Below, piece by piece: positions 56,712-64,000 of a stretch of DNA of 64,000 nt. Origin of the DNA: Trichococcus collinsii. Lineage in GTDB: Bacteria > Bacillota > Bacilli > Lactobacillales > Aerococcaceae. The stretch covers positions 496,001-560,000 of the forward strand of contig NZ_FNQH01000001.1 in NCBI RefSeq assembly GCF_900107505.1. Direction: 5' to 3'. Position numbers and translations under genes: made by a program. Within the stretch, counting starts at the first letter, position 1; each line of letters opens with the position of its first letter. Under the pieces are notes generated by a model. The model saw only the letters and a program-made list of their open reading frames with translations, was not told the origin of the DNA and did no database searches.

Positions 56712-58205
56712 ATGTTAAAAGATTTCGATTTTGACAAAAAAGACACGACATTATCCGGCACAAAAAGGTCCGAACTCGGCAGTGAATTGGCCGCTTTGCA
56801 AAGAAAGCTTGTCAACAGCGATTCATCCATGCTTATCATCGTCGATGGTTGGGAATCTTCAGGCAAAGGGCATATATTGAAGGATCTGACGAGGGAATTG
56901 GACCCGCGTTATTTCGAAGTAAGTGTCTTCGATGATGCGTTGGATGATTATGCAGAACGTCCGTTTTTGTGGCGCTTCGCAAGGGATTTGCCCGGTAAAG
57001 GCCGAATCGCCTTTTTTGACCGCAGTTTCTATTCGGAACTGATGAATGATCTGAAGGTGAAAGATGAACGCTTGGAACATCATCTCGGCTATATCAGTTT
57101 TCTGGAGCGGATGCTGATTGCCGATAACACAATCGTCCTAAAACTGTTTTTGCACCACTCGGAAAACACCATGGAACAACGGATTGAGAAACTTAAAAAC
57201 GATCCGTACAGAGAGTTCCTCATCACGAAAGACGATGAAAAACAACTCAAAAAATACAATAAATATTTGAAACACTTCGACAAAATATTGGGAATGACCA
57301 ATTTTGAGTCATCTCCGTGGCACGTGATCTCATCAGAGGACTTAAAGAATGCTTCCCGAGAAGCGATTAGCATCGCGAGCAGAACTTTGAAGAGCCACCT
57401 TGAACAAACTGAAAAGAAACCACCGGTCCCGATCCGTTCCGTCCTTAAGGAAAAGCCGTTGGCTAAAATCGATTTGAAAGCTACTATAACGGAAGAAGAG
57501 TACGAGGCGCAGCTGGCGAAACTGCAGGAAGAAGCGGGTGAATTGGTCTATGAAATGTGGCTGAAAAAGATCCCGTGTGTCCTTGTGTTCGAAGGGACGG
57601 ATGCAGCAGGCAAGGGTGGAGCCATCAGCCGCTTGACAAGGTTGATTGATCCCCGAAGTTATGATGTCGCTACGACAGCAGCACCCACGGAAAACGAGAG
57701 CCGCTTTAATTATCTACGGCGCTTCTATCAGACTTTCCCGGTGAAAGGAAAGATGACCATCTATGACAGAAGCTGGTACGGCCGCGTATTGGTGGAACGG
57801 GTTGAAGGATTCACGCCAGAACATCGCTGGGCTGCAGCCTACGATGAAATCAATGAAATGGAACACAACTTGGTCCACGATGGTTTACTAATCATCAAAT
57901 TCCTGATCGTGATAGATAAAGAAGAGCAAAAACAACGCTTTCAAGACCGTGAAAATGATCCGGAGAAGAATTACAAACTGACCGATGAAGATTGGCGGAA
58001 CCACGAAAAATTCGAGCAATATGAAGAAGCGATGAACGAAATGGTCGCTCGGACGGATACGAAAGATGCTCCGTGGATCATTGTCGAAGGAACCCAAAAA
58101 GAATATGCCCGGATCAAAGTGTTGAAAGAATTCATCGGCCGGGCAAAAGCCTTCATTGATAGCCACGAGGGCAATAAGCAAGGAAAAGAAAATAGTCGAA
58201 TGTAA
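56712..58205 (+). CDS. Two-domain polyphosphate kinase 2 (polyphosphate:AMP phosphotransferase type)
   Basis: A 497-residue protein with two PPK2 domains in tandem. Each has a Walker A: VDGWESSGKGHILKDLTREL (~45) in the N-terminal half and FEGTDAAGKGGAISRLTRLI (~295) in the C-terminal half, and each has a lid/Walker B region (FFDRSFYSELM and IYDRSWYGRVLVERVEGFT). Two-domain PPK2 enzymes use polyphosphate to phosphorylate AMP; in known ones only the C-terminal domain is active. Here the N-terminal loop also retains G-K. Single gene between promoter-like AT-rich DNA and coaBC, 14 nt downstream. Confidence 0.85.
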   Translation: MLKDFDFDKKDTTLSGTKRSELGSELAALQRKLVNSDSSMLIIVDGWESSGKGHILKDLTRELDPRYFEVSVFDDALDDYAERPFLWRFARDLPGKGRIAFFDRSFYSELMNDLKVKDERLEHHLGYISFLERMLIADNTIVLKLFLHHSENTMEQRIEKLKNDPYREFLITKDDEKQLKKYNKYLKHFDKILGMTNFESSPWHVISSEDLKNASREAISIASRTLKSHLEQTEKKPPVPIRSVLKEKPLAKIDLKATITEEEYEAQLAKLQEEAGELVYEMWLKKIPCVLVFEGTDAAGKGGAISRLTRLIDPRSYDVATTAAPTENESRFNYLRRFYQTFPVKGKMTIYDRSWYGRVLVERVEGFTPEHRWAAAYDEINEMEHNLVHDGLLIIKFLIVIDKEEQKQRFQDRENDPEKNYKLTDEDWRNHEKFEQYEEAMNEMVARTDTKDAPWIIVEGTQKEYARIKVLKEFIGRAKAFIDSHEGNKQGKENSRM

Positions 58206-58219
58206 GCGGGGCGTATAAT

Positions 58220-59440
58220 TTGTTAACAAACAAGAAAGTAACCATCTATGTAACGGGCGGCATTGCAGTCTACAAAGTAGCTGATCTCGTCAGAAAATTT
58301 ATTAAAGCTGGTGCAGAAGTTAAAGTCGCGATGACTGCTTCCGCACAGGAATTCGTCACGCCGTTGACATTCCAGGTATTAAGCAAGCACGATGTCTACA
58401 CAGACACCTTCGATGAAAAAGATGCGCAGTTCGTCAGCCATATCCATTTGGCTGACTGGACCGAACTTGCCGTCGTAGTGCCGGCAACAGCAAATATCAT
58501 CGCCAAGATGGCGAACGGCATTGCCGATGATTTTGTGTCCACCACGCTATTGGCGACAACAGCTCCACGTCTGATTGTGCCTGCCATGAACCAGCACATG
58601 CTGGAAAATCCGGCAACCGTAAGGAATATGGAAGCTCTAAAAAACTATGGCTACGAAATCATGGAACCTGACACTGGCTTTTTGGCTGAAGGTTATGAAG
58701 GCAAAGGTCGCATGCCTGAACCGGATAAAATTGTTGATGCAGCGCAATTGGTCGTTTTAAATAATGCCAAAGAACTGCCTTTAAAAGGCAAAAAGGTACT
58801 TATCACAGCAGGCGGAACGAAGGAGCGCATAGACCCAGTCAGATTCATAACCAATGATTCTTCCGGCAAAATGGGCTACAGTTTGGCGAAAGCCGCCCGT
58901 GACTTAGGGGCTGATGTGACGTTGGTCACCGCAACGAATTTGTTGCCGATTCCTTTTGGGGTTGAAGCAATATCCGTGCAATCATCCAAAGAAATGGCAG
59001 CGGCCGTTTTAGATAAATTTCACAATATTGATATGGTTATCATGGCAGCTGCTGTATCTGATTATAGACCCAAATCGCAAGCGACAGCCAAAATCAAGAA
59101 AACGAACGAGGATTTGACTCTGGTTTTGGAGAAAACGACGGATATCTTGGCTGAACTGGGAAAAAGAAAAATAGGTCAATTTTTGATTGGTTTTGCGGCT
59201 GAAACGCATGAAGTCGAACATTATGCGCTGGATAAGCTGAAACGCAAAAACGCTGATATGATCGTAGCAAATGACGTTTCAAAAGAATATGCAGGATTCA
59301 ATAAAGATACAAATGAAGTGATCATTTACCAAGCGAATAAAGAACCGATCCAAATTTCGGTGAGATCAAAAGATTTGATTGCTGAAGAAATTTTGTATGC
59401 AGCCATCGAATCGATGCATAACAAAGTTGATTCAAACTAA
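58220..59440 (+). CDS. coaBC: CoaBC: phosphopantothenoylcysteine decarboxylase / phosphopantothenate-cysteine ligase
   Basis: Bifunctional enzyme of coenzyme A synthesis. The N-terminal flavin decarboxylase domain has VTGGIAVYKVADLVRK, the His segment SHIHLADW and the PAMNQHML motif. The C-terminal CoaB domain has VLITAGGTKERIDPVRFITN, SSGKMGYSLA and AAVSDYRP. The loop that holds the catalytic Cys in Dfp/CoaC enzymes (LACGxxGxGR) reads LAEGYEGKGRMPEP, with Glu at residue 157 in place of Cys. The start is TTG 58220 after AGCGGGG. 406 residues is normal. Confidence 0.92.
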   Translation: MLTNKKVTIYVTGGIAVYKVADLVRKFIKAGAEVKVAMTASAQEFVTPLTFQVLSKHDVYTDTFDEKDAQFVSHIHLADWTELAVVVPATANIIAKMANGIADDFVSTTLLATTAPRLIVPAMNQHMLENPATVRNMEALKNYGYEIMEPDTGFLAEGYEGKGRMPEPDKIVDAAQLVVLNNAKELPLKGKKVLITAGGTKERIDPVRFITNDSSGKMGYSLAKAARDLGADVTLVTATNLLPIPFGVEAISVQSSKEMAAAVLDKFHNIDMVIMAAAVSDYRPKSQATAKIKKTNEDLTLVLEKTTDILAELGKRKIGQFLIGFAAETHEVEHYALDKLKRKNADMIVANDVSKEYAGFNKDTNEVIIYQANKEPIQISVRSKDLIAEEILYAAIESMHNKVDSN

Positions 59441-59470
59441 GTCGTAAAAAATGAAAAATCAACATAATAT

Positions 59471-59517
59471 AGCAAAATTGCGATCGTATGAAATGATTCG
59501 CAATTTTGCTATTTTTA
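59471..59517 (+). terminator. coaBC terminator
   Basis: AGCAAAATTGCGATC and GATTCGCAATTTTGCT form a 15-bp stem with one bulge, followed by ATTTTTAT. Confidence 0.85.
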
Positions 59518-59571
59518 TATAGTGCAAACAAGCTTCATTGGATTATCAAGGCTCTGTATAACTTTTATATT

Positions 59572-59603
<32 letters not shown>

Positions 59604-59768
59604 AATATAGGATTTTCCTGGATACGACCTGATGCGGCCTGAATCCCCCATTTTTCAGGTTTTTGCAGGTCCAAAATCGCCTCAAGGTATCTATTGATAA
59701 TTATTAGCAACAAAGGCATTATTTTTCATATTCATCCGTTGGATTCGTTGCTTCAGGGTTAATCACGT

Positions 59769-59830
59769 CATAAATGCTGGCAATCCAACAAAATAATTAG
59801 TTGGACGGTCAGCCATTACAAGCATTTATG
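59769..59830. repeat. Nested inverted repeat 168 bp right of dif
   Basis: Outer arms CATAAATGCT (59769-59778) and AGCATTTATG (59821-59830) are perfect, and inner arms TCCAAC (59784-59789) and GTTGGA (59800-59805) are nested inside. No T run. The rest of 59602-60079 shows no gene. Confidence 0.55.
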
Positions 59831-60079
59831 GATTAGATAGACATGGATGGACATAATCAGGTCGCTGCAAATAATTATTGCTGAAGGGCCAGCGGATCGA
59901 AGGAATCTTAAGGTACAGGAAGGTTTGCATTGGTATTTGGGCCATTTGGCTTGAATGATGGAACTTCCATATAACGGGTCTTAGTATGGGTCTGAAATAC
60001 AGATCGGCTTATCTGAGCTATAGGAACGGGATAAAATCTCGGCCGAATCACAGATAAGCCTGATCAAGCATCTTAGTTG

Positions 60080-60463
60080 TCAGTCGAAATACGCAAAAAG
60101 CTTTTCTTTGACTTCCTCAAGAAATTCCAAATCTGAAGCAACGGGATTTTCGATTTCCAGTAAAGTAAGATAATCATCCGTATCCACGCTGTTGACGACC
60201 AGTTCAGCAAAAGAACCATGGGAAAATTTGTTCATACGAATGTCGAGCCCAGCTTCCAGATAAGCACGGTTACAACCTGAACAGGACTGAACCTTTCTGA
60301 TCAGATCATCATAATTCACATTTTTTCTTTGCTCTGTAACGATTTCTTCCATGAAGGTCAGGATATCTTGTTCCGTTTGACTCTTGTATTCCGGAGCCAC
60401 CCTTTCTTTCAGAACAAGCAAAAACTGCTCCAATTTCAATCTGTTGACTGTTACGTTTTTCAT
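60080..60463 (-). CDS. Hypothetical protein
   Basis: A 127-residue soluble, acidic protein of unknown function. It has a C-x-x-C motif, VQSCSGCNRAYLEAG, that could bind metal or be redox-active. The start at 60463 (MKNVTVNRLK) has GAGGAG about 11 nt upstream; a longer GTG start is possible. No neighbour gives a clue except the peroxiredoxin-like gene on the same strand upstream. Confidence 0.55.
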   Translation of the reverse strand: MKNVTVNRLKLEQFLLVLKERVAPEYKSQTEQDILTFMEEIVTEQRKNVNYDDLIRKVQSCSGCNRAYLEAGLDIRMNKFSHGSFAELVVNSVDTDDYLTLLEIENPVASDLEFLEEVKEKLFAYFD

Positions 60464-60570
60464 AGTACCATTCACTCCTCGCTCCAGACGGGTTGCCATT
60501 GTCGTTTACACCTATATATTACCACCATGGGGGCTGATTGGACGAATGATAGCGTTTGGAGGAAAGACAA

Positions 60571-60622
60571 CAAAAAAGCGGATGCGTCCTTTCCTTCTGT
60601 CAGAAAATGGATGCATTCGCTT
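60571..60622 (-). terminator. Terminator of the peroxiredoxin-like gene (minus strand)
   Basis: Read on the minus strand, AAGCGAATGCATCC and GGACGCATCCGCTT form a stem with one mismatch, followed by a T run (A run at 60572-60577 on the plus strand). Confidence 0.8.
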
Positions 60623-60634
60623 CTGTTTTTATTT

Positions 60635-61345
60635 TCAGCTTCTTACAGGCACAGCCTGCAGCATTTGGTACAATTCTGATGGAGATGGCACATCGCTTAT
60701 GTTTGCTGAGTAGTGGCCCAAAACAACTTGCCCTTTTCTGTCGATGACGATTGTCGCTTGCAGTTGCAGTTCATTCCCCTCAAAACGTTGACATTCGATC
60801 CCATAGTATTCGAATTCCAGCAGTTTTTCTTCGGAAACGCCGTAAACAAGATTGCGCATCGAATCCGATGAAGGGATATCGAAGTGTTCATACAAGGATT
60901 GCTCAGGGTCCGCTATGACGGTATATGGGATTTTCATTTTTGCTGTTCTTTCGGAAACAGCGGCTTCTGCCCCTTGGATCACCACCATGATCTCGATACC
61001 CTGGTCTTTGAGGAATTGATAGGCATCACGGTATTTCAGCATATCCAACTGACTCATGCCGCAGCCTAGATGTCTCAGGAAAATCACCGCAGTGAAATCG
61101 CGTTTCAGCTGAGATCGGAAACTTTCACAATTCCCATTCTTCGTCAAAAATAAAAAATCGTCTATTTCTGTTCCTTCGGTCAACTTCACTTGGCCCACCC
61201 CTTCCACATTTTCCAGCAACATATGTTTCTGCTGCAGTTTGCCGTGCCATTCAATCAATTTGTTGATTCCATGTAAGAATATCTTACCGTTTCTTTCTGA
61301 TTTTGTCGATGATATGGTTACATTATTCGTCAGAAAATCTGACAT
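60635..61345 (-). CDS. Peroxiredoxin-like thioredoxin-fold protein
   Basis: A 236-residue protein. Residues ~55-235 match the AhpC/TSA_2-like fold: GTEIDDFLFLTKNGNCESFR, the candidate active-site strand AVIFLRHLGCGMSQLDMLKY with one Cys, then VVIQG, PYTVIADPEQSLYEHFDI and IVIDRKGQVVLGHYS. The N-terminal ~55 residues are an extra segment I do not recognise. Peroxide reduction is plausible but not proven. No strong ribosome binding site precedes ATG 61345, so the N-terminus is uncertain. Confidence 0.65.
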   Translation of the reverse strand: MSDFLTNNVTISSTKSERNGKIFLHGINKLIEWHGKLQQKHMLLENVEGVGQVKLTEGTEIDDFLFLTKNGNCESFRSQLKRDFTAVIFLRHLGCGMSQLDMLKYRDAYQFLKDQGIEIMVVIQGAEAAVSERTAKMKIPYTVIADPEQSLYEHFDIPSSDSMRNLVYGVSEEKLLEFEYYGIECQRFEGNELQLQATIVIDRKGQVVLGHYSANISDVPSPSELYQMLQAVPVRS

Positions 61346-61396
61346 AAAATTCTCTGACTAATATTTATGTTGTCATATTTGTACAATTGCTATAAA

Positions 61397-61425
61397 TTGA
61401 CAGCGTTTACATGGTGTGATAGATT
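61397..61425 (+). promoter_or_regulatory. Promoter of the Gly-rich membrane protein-pspA operon
   Basis: TTGACA (61397-61402), 17 nt, TAGATT (61420-61425), 42 nt before ATG 61467. Confidence 0.6.
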
Positions 61426-61466
61426 AACTTTGATGAGGCAAACAAACGCATGAGGAGGTGCAGAAT

Positions 61467-62612
61467 ATGGCAAGAGGCGGCGGTGGCGGATCACGGGGCG
61501 GTGGTGGTTCTTTCGGCGGCAGCCGTGGTGGCGGAGGCCGCAGCAGCGGTGGCCGCGGAAGTTCTTTCGGTGGCGGTTCCTTCGGCAGCAGCAAAGGCGG
61601 TCGTGGTGGCGGAAGCAAAGGCGGAAGCGGATCTTTTGGGGGCGGCGGGTTTAATATCCCCCGTTCTGGTTCAAGTGGTCCGATTTTCCGGAGCGGCCCC
61701 ATTATCAGAGGTCCATCTTCAGGTGGGCCCATATTTTCTGGAGGCGGTCCCAGAGGCGCTCCTGGTTGCGGCTTAGGTTGCGGAATGATCGCATTGATCG
61801 TAATGATTCTGGCTGTCGTTTTCGGTTTGATTTTCTTATTCAATTCAGGATCTTCATCTTCCGATTCGGGCGGGAACAACGAAATCACCCTTTCTACAGT
61901 GGCACGAGAACCCCTTCCGGATGGTTCGGTCACGGAAACGGATTATTACACAGACACAATCGGTTGGATCGGAAACCGCTCTGAATTGACGTCAGGAATG
62001 AAGCATTTCTATGAAAAAACCGGTGTGCAGCCCTATCTGTATTTGACGGATGACATCAACGGGTCGACGAATCCTTCGATGGAGGATTTGGAAAGCTTCG
62101 CGAACGAAAAGTATGACGAACTTTTTGCGGACGAAGCCCATCTGCTGTTGGTATTCTTTGAATATCAGTCCAGTCTTTACATGGATTATTATGTAGTCGG
62201 CACGCAGGCGGCAACTGTCATCGATACCGAAGCCGGCGATGTCTTGCTTGATTACATCGATTCGTACTATTATGATGACAACAAAACGGATGAAGAATTC
62301 TTCAGCGATGCATTCCGGGATTCGGCGGATCGCATGATGGAAGTGACGCGTTCCCCGTGGATTGCTGTTCTGATCGTGTTCGGCGGCATCATTCTGCTCG
62401 CCCTCCTGTTCTTGTGGTGGCGGCATGCCAAAAAACAGAAGAATCTCGAAGCGAAACAAACGGAAGACATTCTGAAGACGCCGCTGGATACGTTCGGCAA
62501 CACTGAGGTGGAAGAACTCAAGAAAAAATATGATGCCGATGGCCCGCAGAAAACCGATACCAGCCCTACACCGCAGGTAGAAGACGAAACTCAGGAAGAC
62601 ACGAACCCATAA
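61467..62612 (+). CDS. Membrane protein with Gly/Ser/Arg-rich N-terminus, TPM-like
   Basis: A 381-residue membrane protein. Residues 1-~95 are low complexity (repeats of GG, RGGGG, SFGG with Arg and Ser). A membrane segment follows (MIALIVMILAVVFGLIFLF, ~105-123), then a soluble domain (~145-280: TDTIGWIGNRSELTSGMKHF, LYLTDDINGS, LFADEAHLLLVFFEY) that resembles TPM-type domains, a second membrane segment (WIAVLIVFGGIILLALLFLWW) and an acidic tail. ATG 61467 has GAGGAGG 8 nt upstream. The pspA gene follows 13 nt later, so a membrane-stress role is likely by context. Confidence 0.65.
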   Translation: MARGGGGGSRGGGGSFGGSRGGGGRSSGGRGSSFGGGSFGSSKGGRGGGSKGGSGSFGGGGFNIPRSGSSGPIFRSGPIIRGPSSGGPIFSGGGPRGAPGCGLGCGMIALIVMILAVVFGLIFLFNSGSSSSDSGGNNEITLSTVAREPLPDGSVTETDYYTDTIGWIGNRSELTSGMKHFYEKTGVQPYLYLTDDINGSTNPSMEDLESFANEKYDELFADEAHLLLVFFEYQSSLYMDYYVVGTQAATVIDTEAGDVLLDYIDSYYYDDNKTDEEFFSDAFRDSADRMMEVTRSPWIAVLIVFGGIILLALLFLWWRHAKKQKNLEAKQTEDILKTPLDTFGNTEVEELKKKYDADGPQKTDTSPTPQVEDETQEDTNP

Positions 62613-62625
62613 GGAGGAAACAGAA

Positions 62626-63303
62626 ATGGCAATACTAGAGAGATTCTCGGATATCATCAGTGCGAACATCAATGCTTTGATCGACAAAATGGAAAATCCG
62701 GCAAAAATGATCGATCAATACCTGCGCGATATGATGGAAGATTTGGCCGAGGTCAAAAGAAGCACAGCCGGCATCATGGCGGAAGAGACCCGGACCAAGC
62801 GTTTAGTTGATGAAAACCAGGCAGAAGTCATCAAATACACAGATTATGCCAAAAAAGCCTTGGAAGCCGGCAATGAGAACGATGCCCGCATCTTCTTGAC
62901 CAAAAAGCAGGAATTGGAAAATGTCGGTGCAGGATTGGCTACTTCATACGCATCGGCTCATGAAAATGCCGTCAAGATGCGCCAGATGCATGATAAATTG
63001 GCAACCGACATCGAAACGCTCAAATCCCGCCGTGAAATGATCAAATCCAAGATGGCGGTCGCTAAAACCCAGGAAACCCTGAACAAAGCGACGGATTCCA
63101 TCGCGAGTACAAAAGGTGCCATGAGTTCCTTCGAGCGCATGGAAGAAAAAGCCGACAAAATGTTGGATGAAGCGAATGCGATGTCCGAGCTGAACATGGC
63201 ACCGATCGACGAAGCGAAGGCTCTGGAGGAAAAATACGCCAGTCAAGGTTCGGCATCTGTCGAAGATGAGCTTGAGCAGTTGAAAAAAGATATGGGCTTG
63301 TAA
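62626..63303 (+). CDS. pspA: PspA/IM30 family protein
   Basis: A 225-residue coiled-coil protein of the PspA/IM30/Vipp1 (ESCRT-III-like) family, which assembles on the inner membrane face under envelope stress. The N-terminus AILERFSDIISANINALIDK with ENPAKMIDQYLRDMMEDLAE is the family signature, followed by long heptad-rich helices. AGGAGG precedes ATG. It is co-transcribed with the Gly-rich membrane protein and closed by a terminator. Confidence 0.92.
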   Translation: MAILERFSDIISANINALIDKMENPAKMIDQYLRDMMEDLAEVKRSTAGIMAEETRTKRLVDENQAEVIKYTDYAKKALEAGNENDARIFLTKKQELENVGAGLATSYASAHENAVKMRQMHDKLATDIETLKSRREMIKSKMAVAKTQETLNKATDSIASTKGAMSSFERMEEKADKMLDEANAMSELNMAPIDEAKALEEKYASQGSASVEDELEQLKKDMGL

Positions 63304-63320
63304 AATTGTTCGATACTTAC

Positions 63321-63359
63321 AAAAAGTGCACCCTACCGTTTTGGAAAGGTGCACTTTTT
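63321..63359 (+). terminator. pspA terminator
   Basis: AAAAAGTGCACC (63321-63332) and GGTGCACTTTTT (63348-63359) are perfect arms; A and T runs allow bidirectional use. Confidence 0.9.
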
Positions 63360-63373
63360 GCTGATTTTACGGA

Positions 63374-63441
63374 AACGCATTTTGAGGCGATTTCAATTGG
63401 GAATGCGCACCCACCATCACGAAACTCTCTCAAAATGCGTT
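63374..63441. repeat. 13-bp inverted repeat next to the recombinase gene
   Basis: AACGCATTTTGAG (63374-63386) and CTCAAAATGCGTT (63429-63441) are exact complements separated by 42 bp. The right arm is followed by ATTTTTTTATT, so it might be a loose terminator, or a recombinase-associated site. Confidence 0.45.
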
Positions 63442-63456
63442 ATTTTTTTATTGTGG

Positions 63457-64000
63457 TTAAAATCCGAAATCGACCCGTTTGTATACGTTGTTGATGTTCT
63501 CTTGGGTGATGTCGATATAGCGGAGTGTGACCGCCTGCGAAGAATGCTGAAAGATTGTCTGGAGCAAAGAAATGTCGACGCCTTGCTTGTAGGAATGATA
63601 GCCGAAACTTTTCCGCAGCGAGTGGGCGCTCAAAGTGATGCCAATCATATCCCCGGCATGCGCAATGATGCGGTGTGCTTGCGTGCGTTTGATATGACTG
63701 TTCTTATTGGCGTTGGAATAGAACAAATAATCAGTTGCAGCAAGCCCCTCCCGTTCCACATAATCCAAAATGGATTGCTTCAAGCGGTCATGGATGGCCA
63801 GTTCCTTCTTCTTGCCTGTTTTCATCTCCACAATCTGATACGAGTCTTTCCCCAGCACTTGCCCTACCTTCACGTTCAGAATGTCGCTGATGCGCAACCC
63901 GGTGCGGATGGCATACTCCAGCAGCAGGCGATTTTTCGAATATGGCGGATAAACGTCCATCAATGTTTGGATTTGGCTGATGTCTTTGATTGCATGGGTG
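63457..64000 (-). CDS. Tyrosine recombinase/integrase, N-terminus beyond the window
   Basis: C-terminal catalytic domain of a site-specific tyrosine recombinase. The catalytic residues are visible in order: Arg in TGLRISDIL, Lys region near TGKKKELAIH, His-x-x-Arg in SAHSLRKSFGYH, His in IFQHSSQ and the nucleophile Tyr in LRYIDIT. The frame is open to the window end (THAIKDISQIQTLMDVYPPY), so the first part is missing. Its position 3.9 kb from dif could mean a Xer-related or integrative-element enzyme; the missing half would decide. Confidence 0.88.
   Translation of the reverse strand, partial: THAIKDISQIQTLMDVYPPYSKNRLLLEYAIRTGLRISDILNVKVGQVLGKDSYQIVEMKTGKKKELAIHDRLKQSILDYVEREGLAATDYLFYSNANKNSHIKRTQAHRIIAHAGDMIGITLSAHSLRKSFGYHSYKQGVDISLLQTIFQHSSQAVTLRYIDITQENINNVYKRVDFGF

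Overview
The window looks like a chromosome segment from a low-GC Gram-positive of the Lactobacillales, plausibly a Carnobacteriaceae member such as Trichococcus or Carnobacterium. The genus is inference. The support is rexA/rexB instead of canonical addAB, a LevR/ManR-type sigma-54 activator with a mannose-class PTS and ManO, PyrR-type attenuators, strong AGGAGG ribosome binding sites, and a dif site nearly identical to that of Bacillus subtilis. No rRNA or tRNA genes were seen.

Layout. 0-1.9 kb: the end of a beta-glucoside PTS gene and a 6-phospho-beta-glucosidase. 2.1-19.1 kb: an accessory island rich in defence genes. It starts with a self-contained XRE regulator operon with a palindromic promoter/operator, followed by an IS66 remnant, a lone PD-(D/E)XK-like protein and a Vsr-like endonuclease resembling the modification-dependent PvuRts1I/AbaSI enzymes. 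A complete type I restriction system hsdM-hsdS-hsdR follows, with a broken gene on either side of hsdM-hsdS. The last part is a very AT-rich trio: a protein with a degenerate methyltransferase domain, an HsdS-like region, a nuclease domain and a HEPN-like end; a PD-(D/E)XK-EVE protein; and a Ser/Thr kinase. This trio is the best candidate for an undescribed defence system. 19.2-26.7 kb: rexB-rexA, GC-rich housekeeping recombination genes.

27-34.4 kb: the sigma-54 activator ManR, a textbook -24/-12 promoter, and the mannose PTS genes (IIAB, IIC, IID, ManO, extra IIB); rpoN itself lies at 43.5 kb. 34.4-39.5 kb: cutC, two secreted or lipid-anchored carbohydrate enzymes on the minus strand, lspA and rluD. 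39.5-43.3 kb: pyrR-pyrK-pyrD-pyrF-pyrE with PyrR leaders. pyrB-pyrC sit apart at 52.7-55 kb behind two tandem PyrR leaders. 45.1-46.8 kb: rqcH, followed by a 1.9-kb stretch with no intact large gene that holds an rqcH fragment, a candidate CcpA-controlled small RNA and a leader-peptide attenuator. The attenuator precedes a three-gene ABC importer (48.7-51.4 kb) and an S66 peptidase.

55-59.4 kb: a YczE-like membrane protein, an NrdH-like redoxin, an OsmC/Ohr protein, a two-domain PPK2 enzyme and coaBC. The dif site at 59.57 kb places this end of the window at the replication terminus. 60-64 kb: two minus-strand genes (a hypothetical and a peroxiredoxin-like protein), a Gly-rich membrane protein with pspA, and a tyrosine recombinase cut by the window edge.
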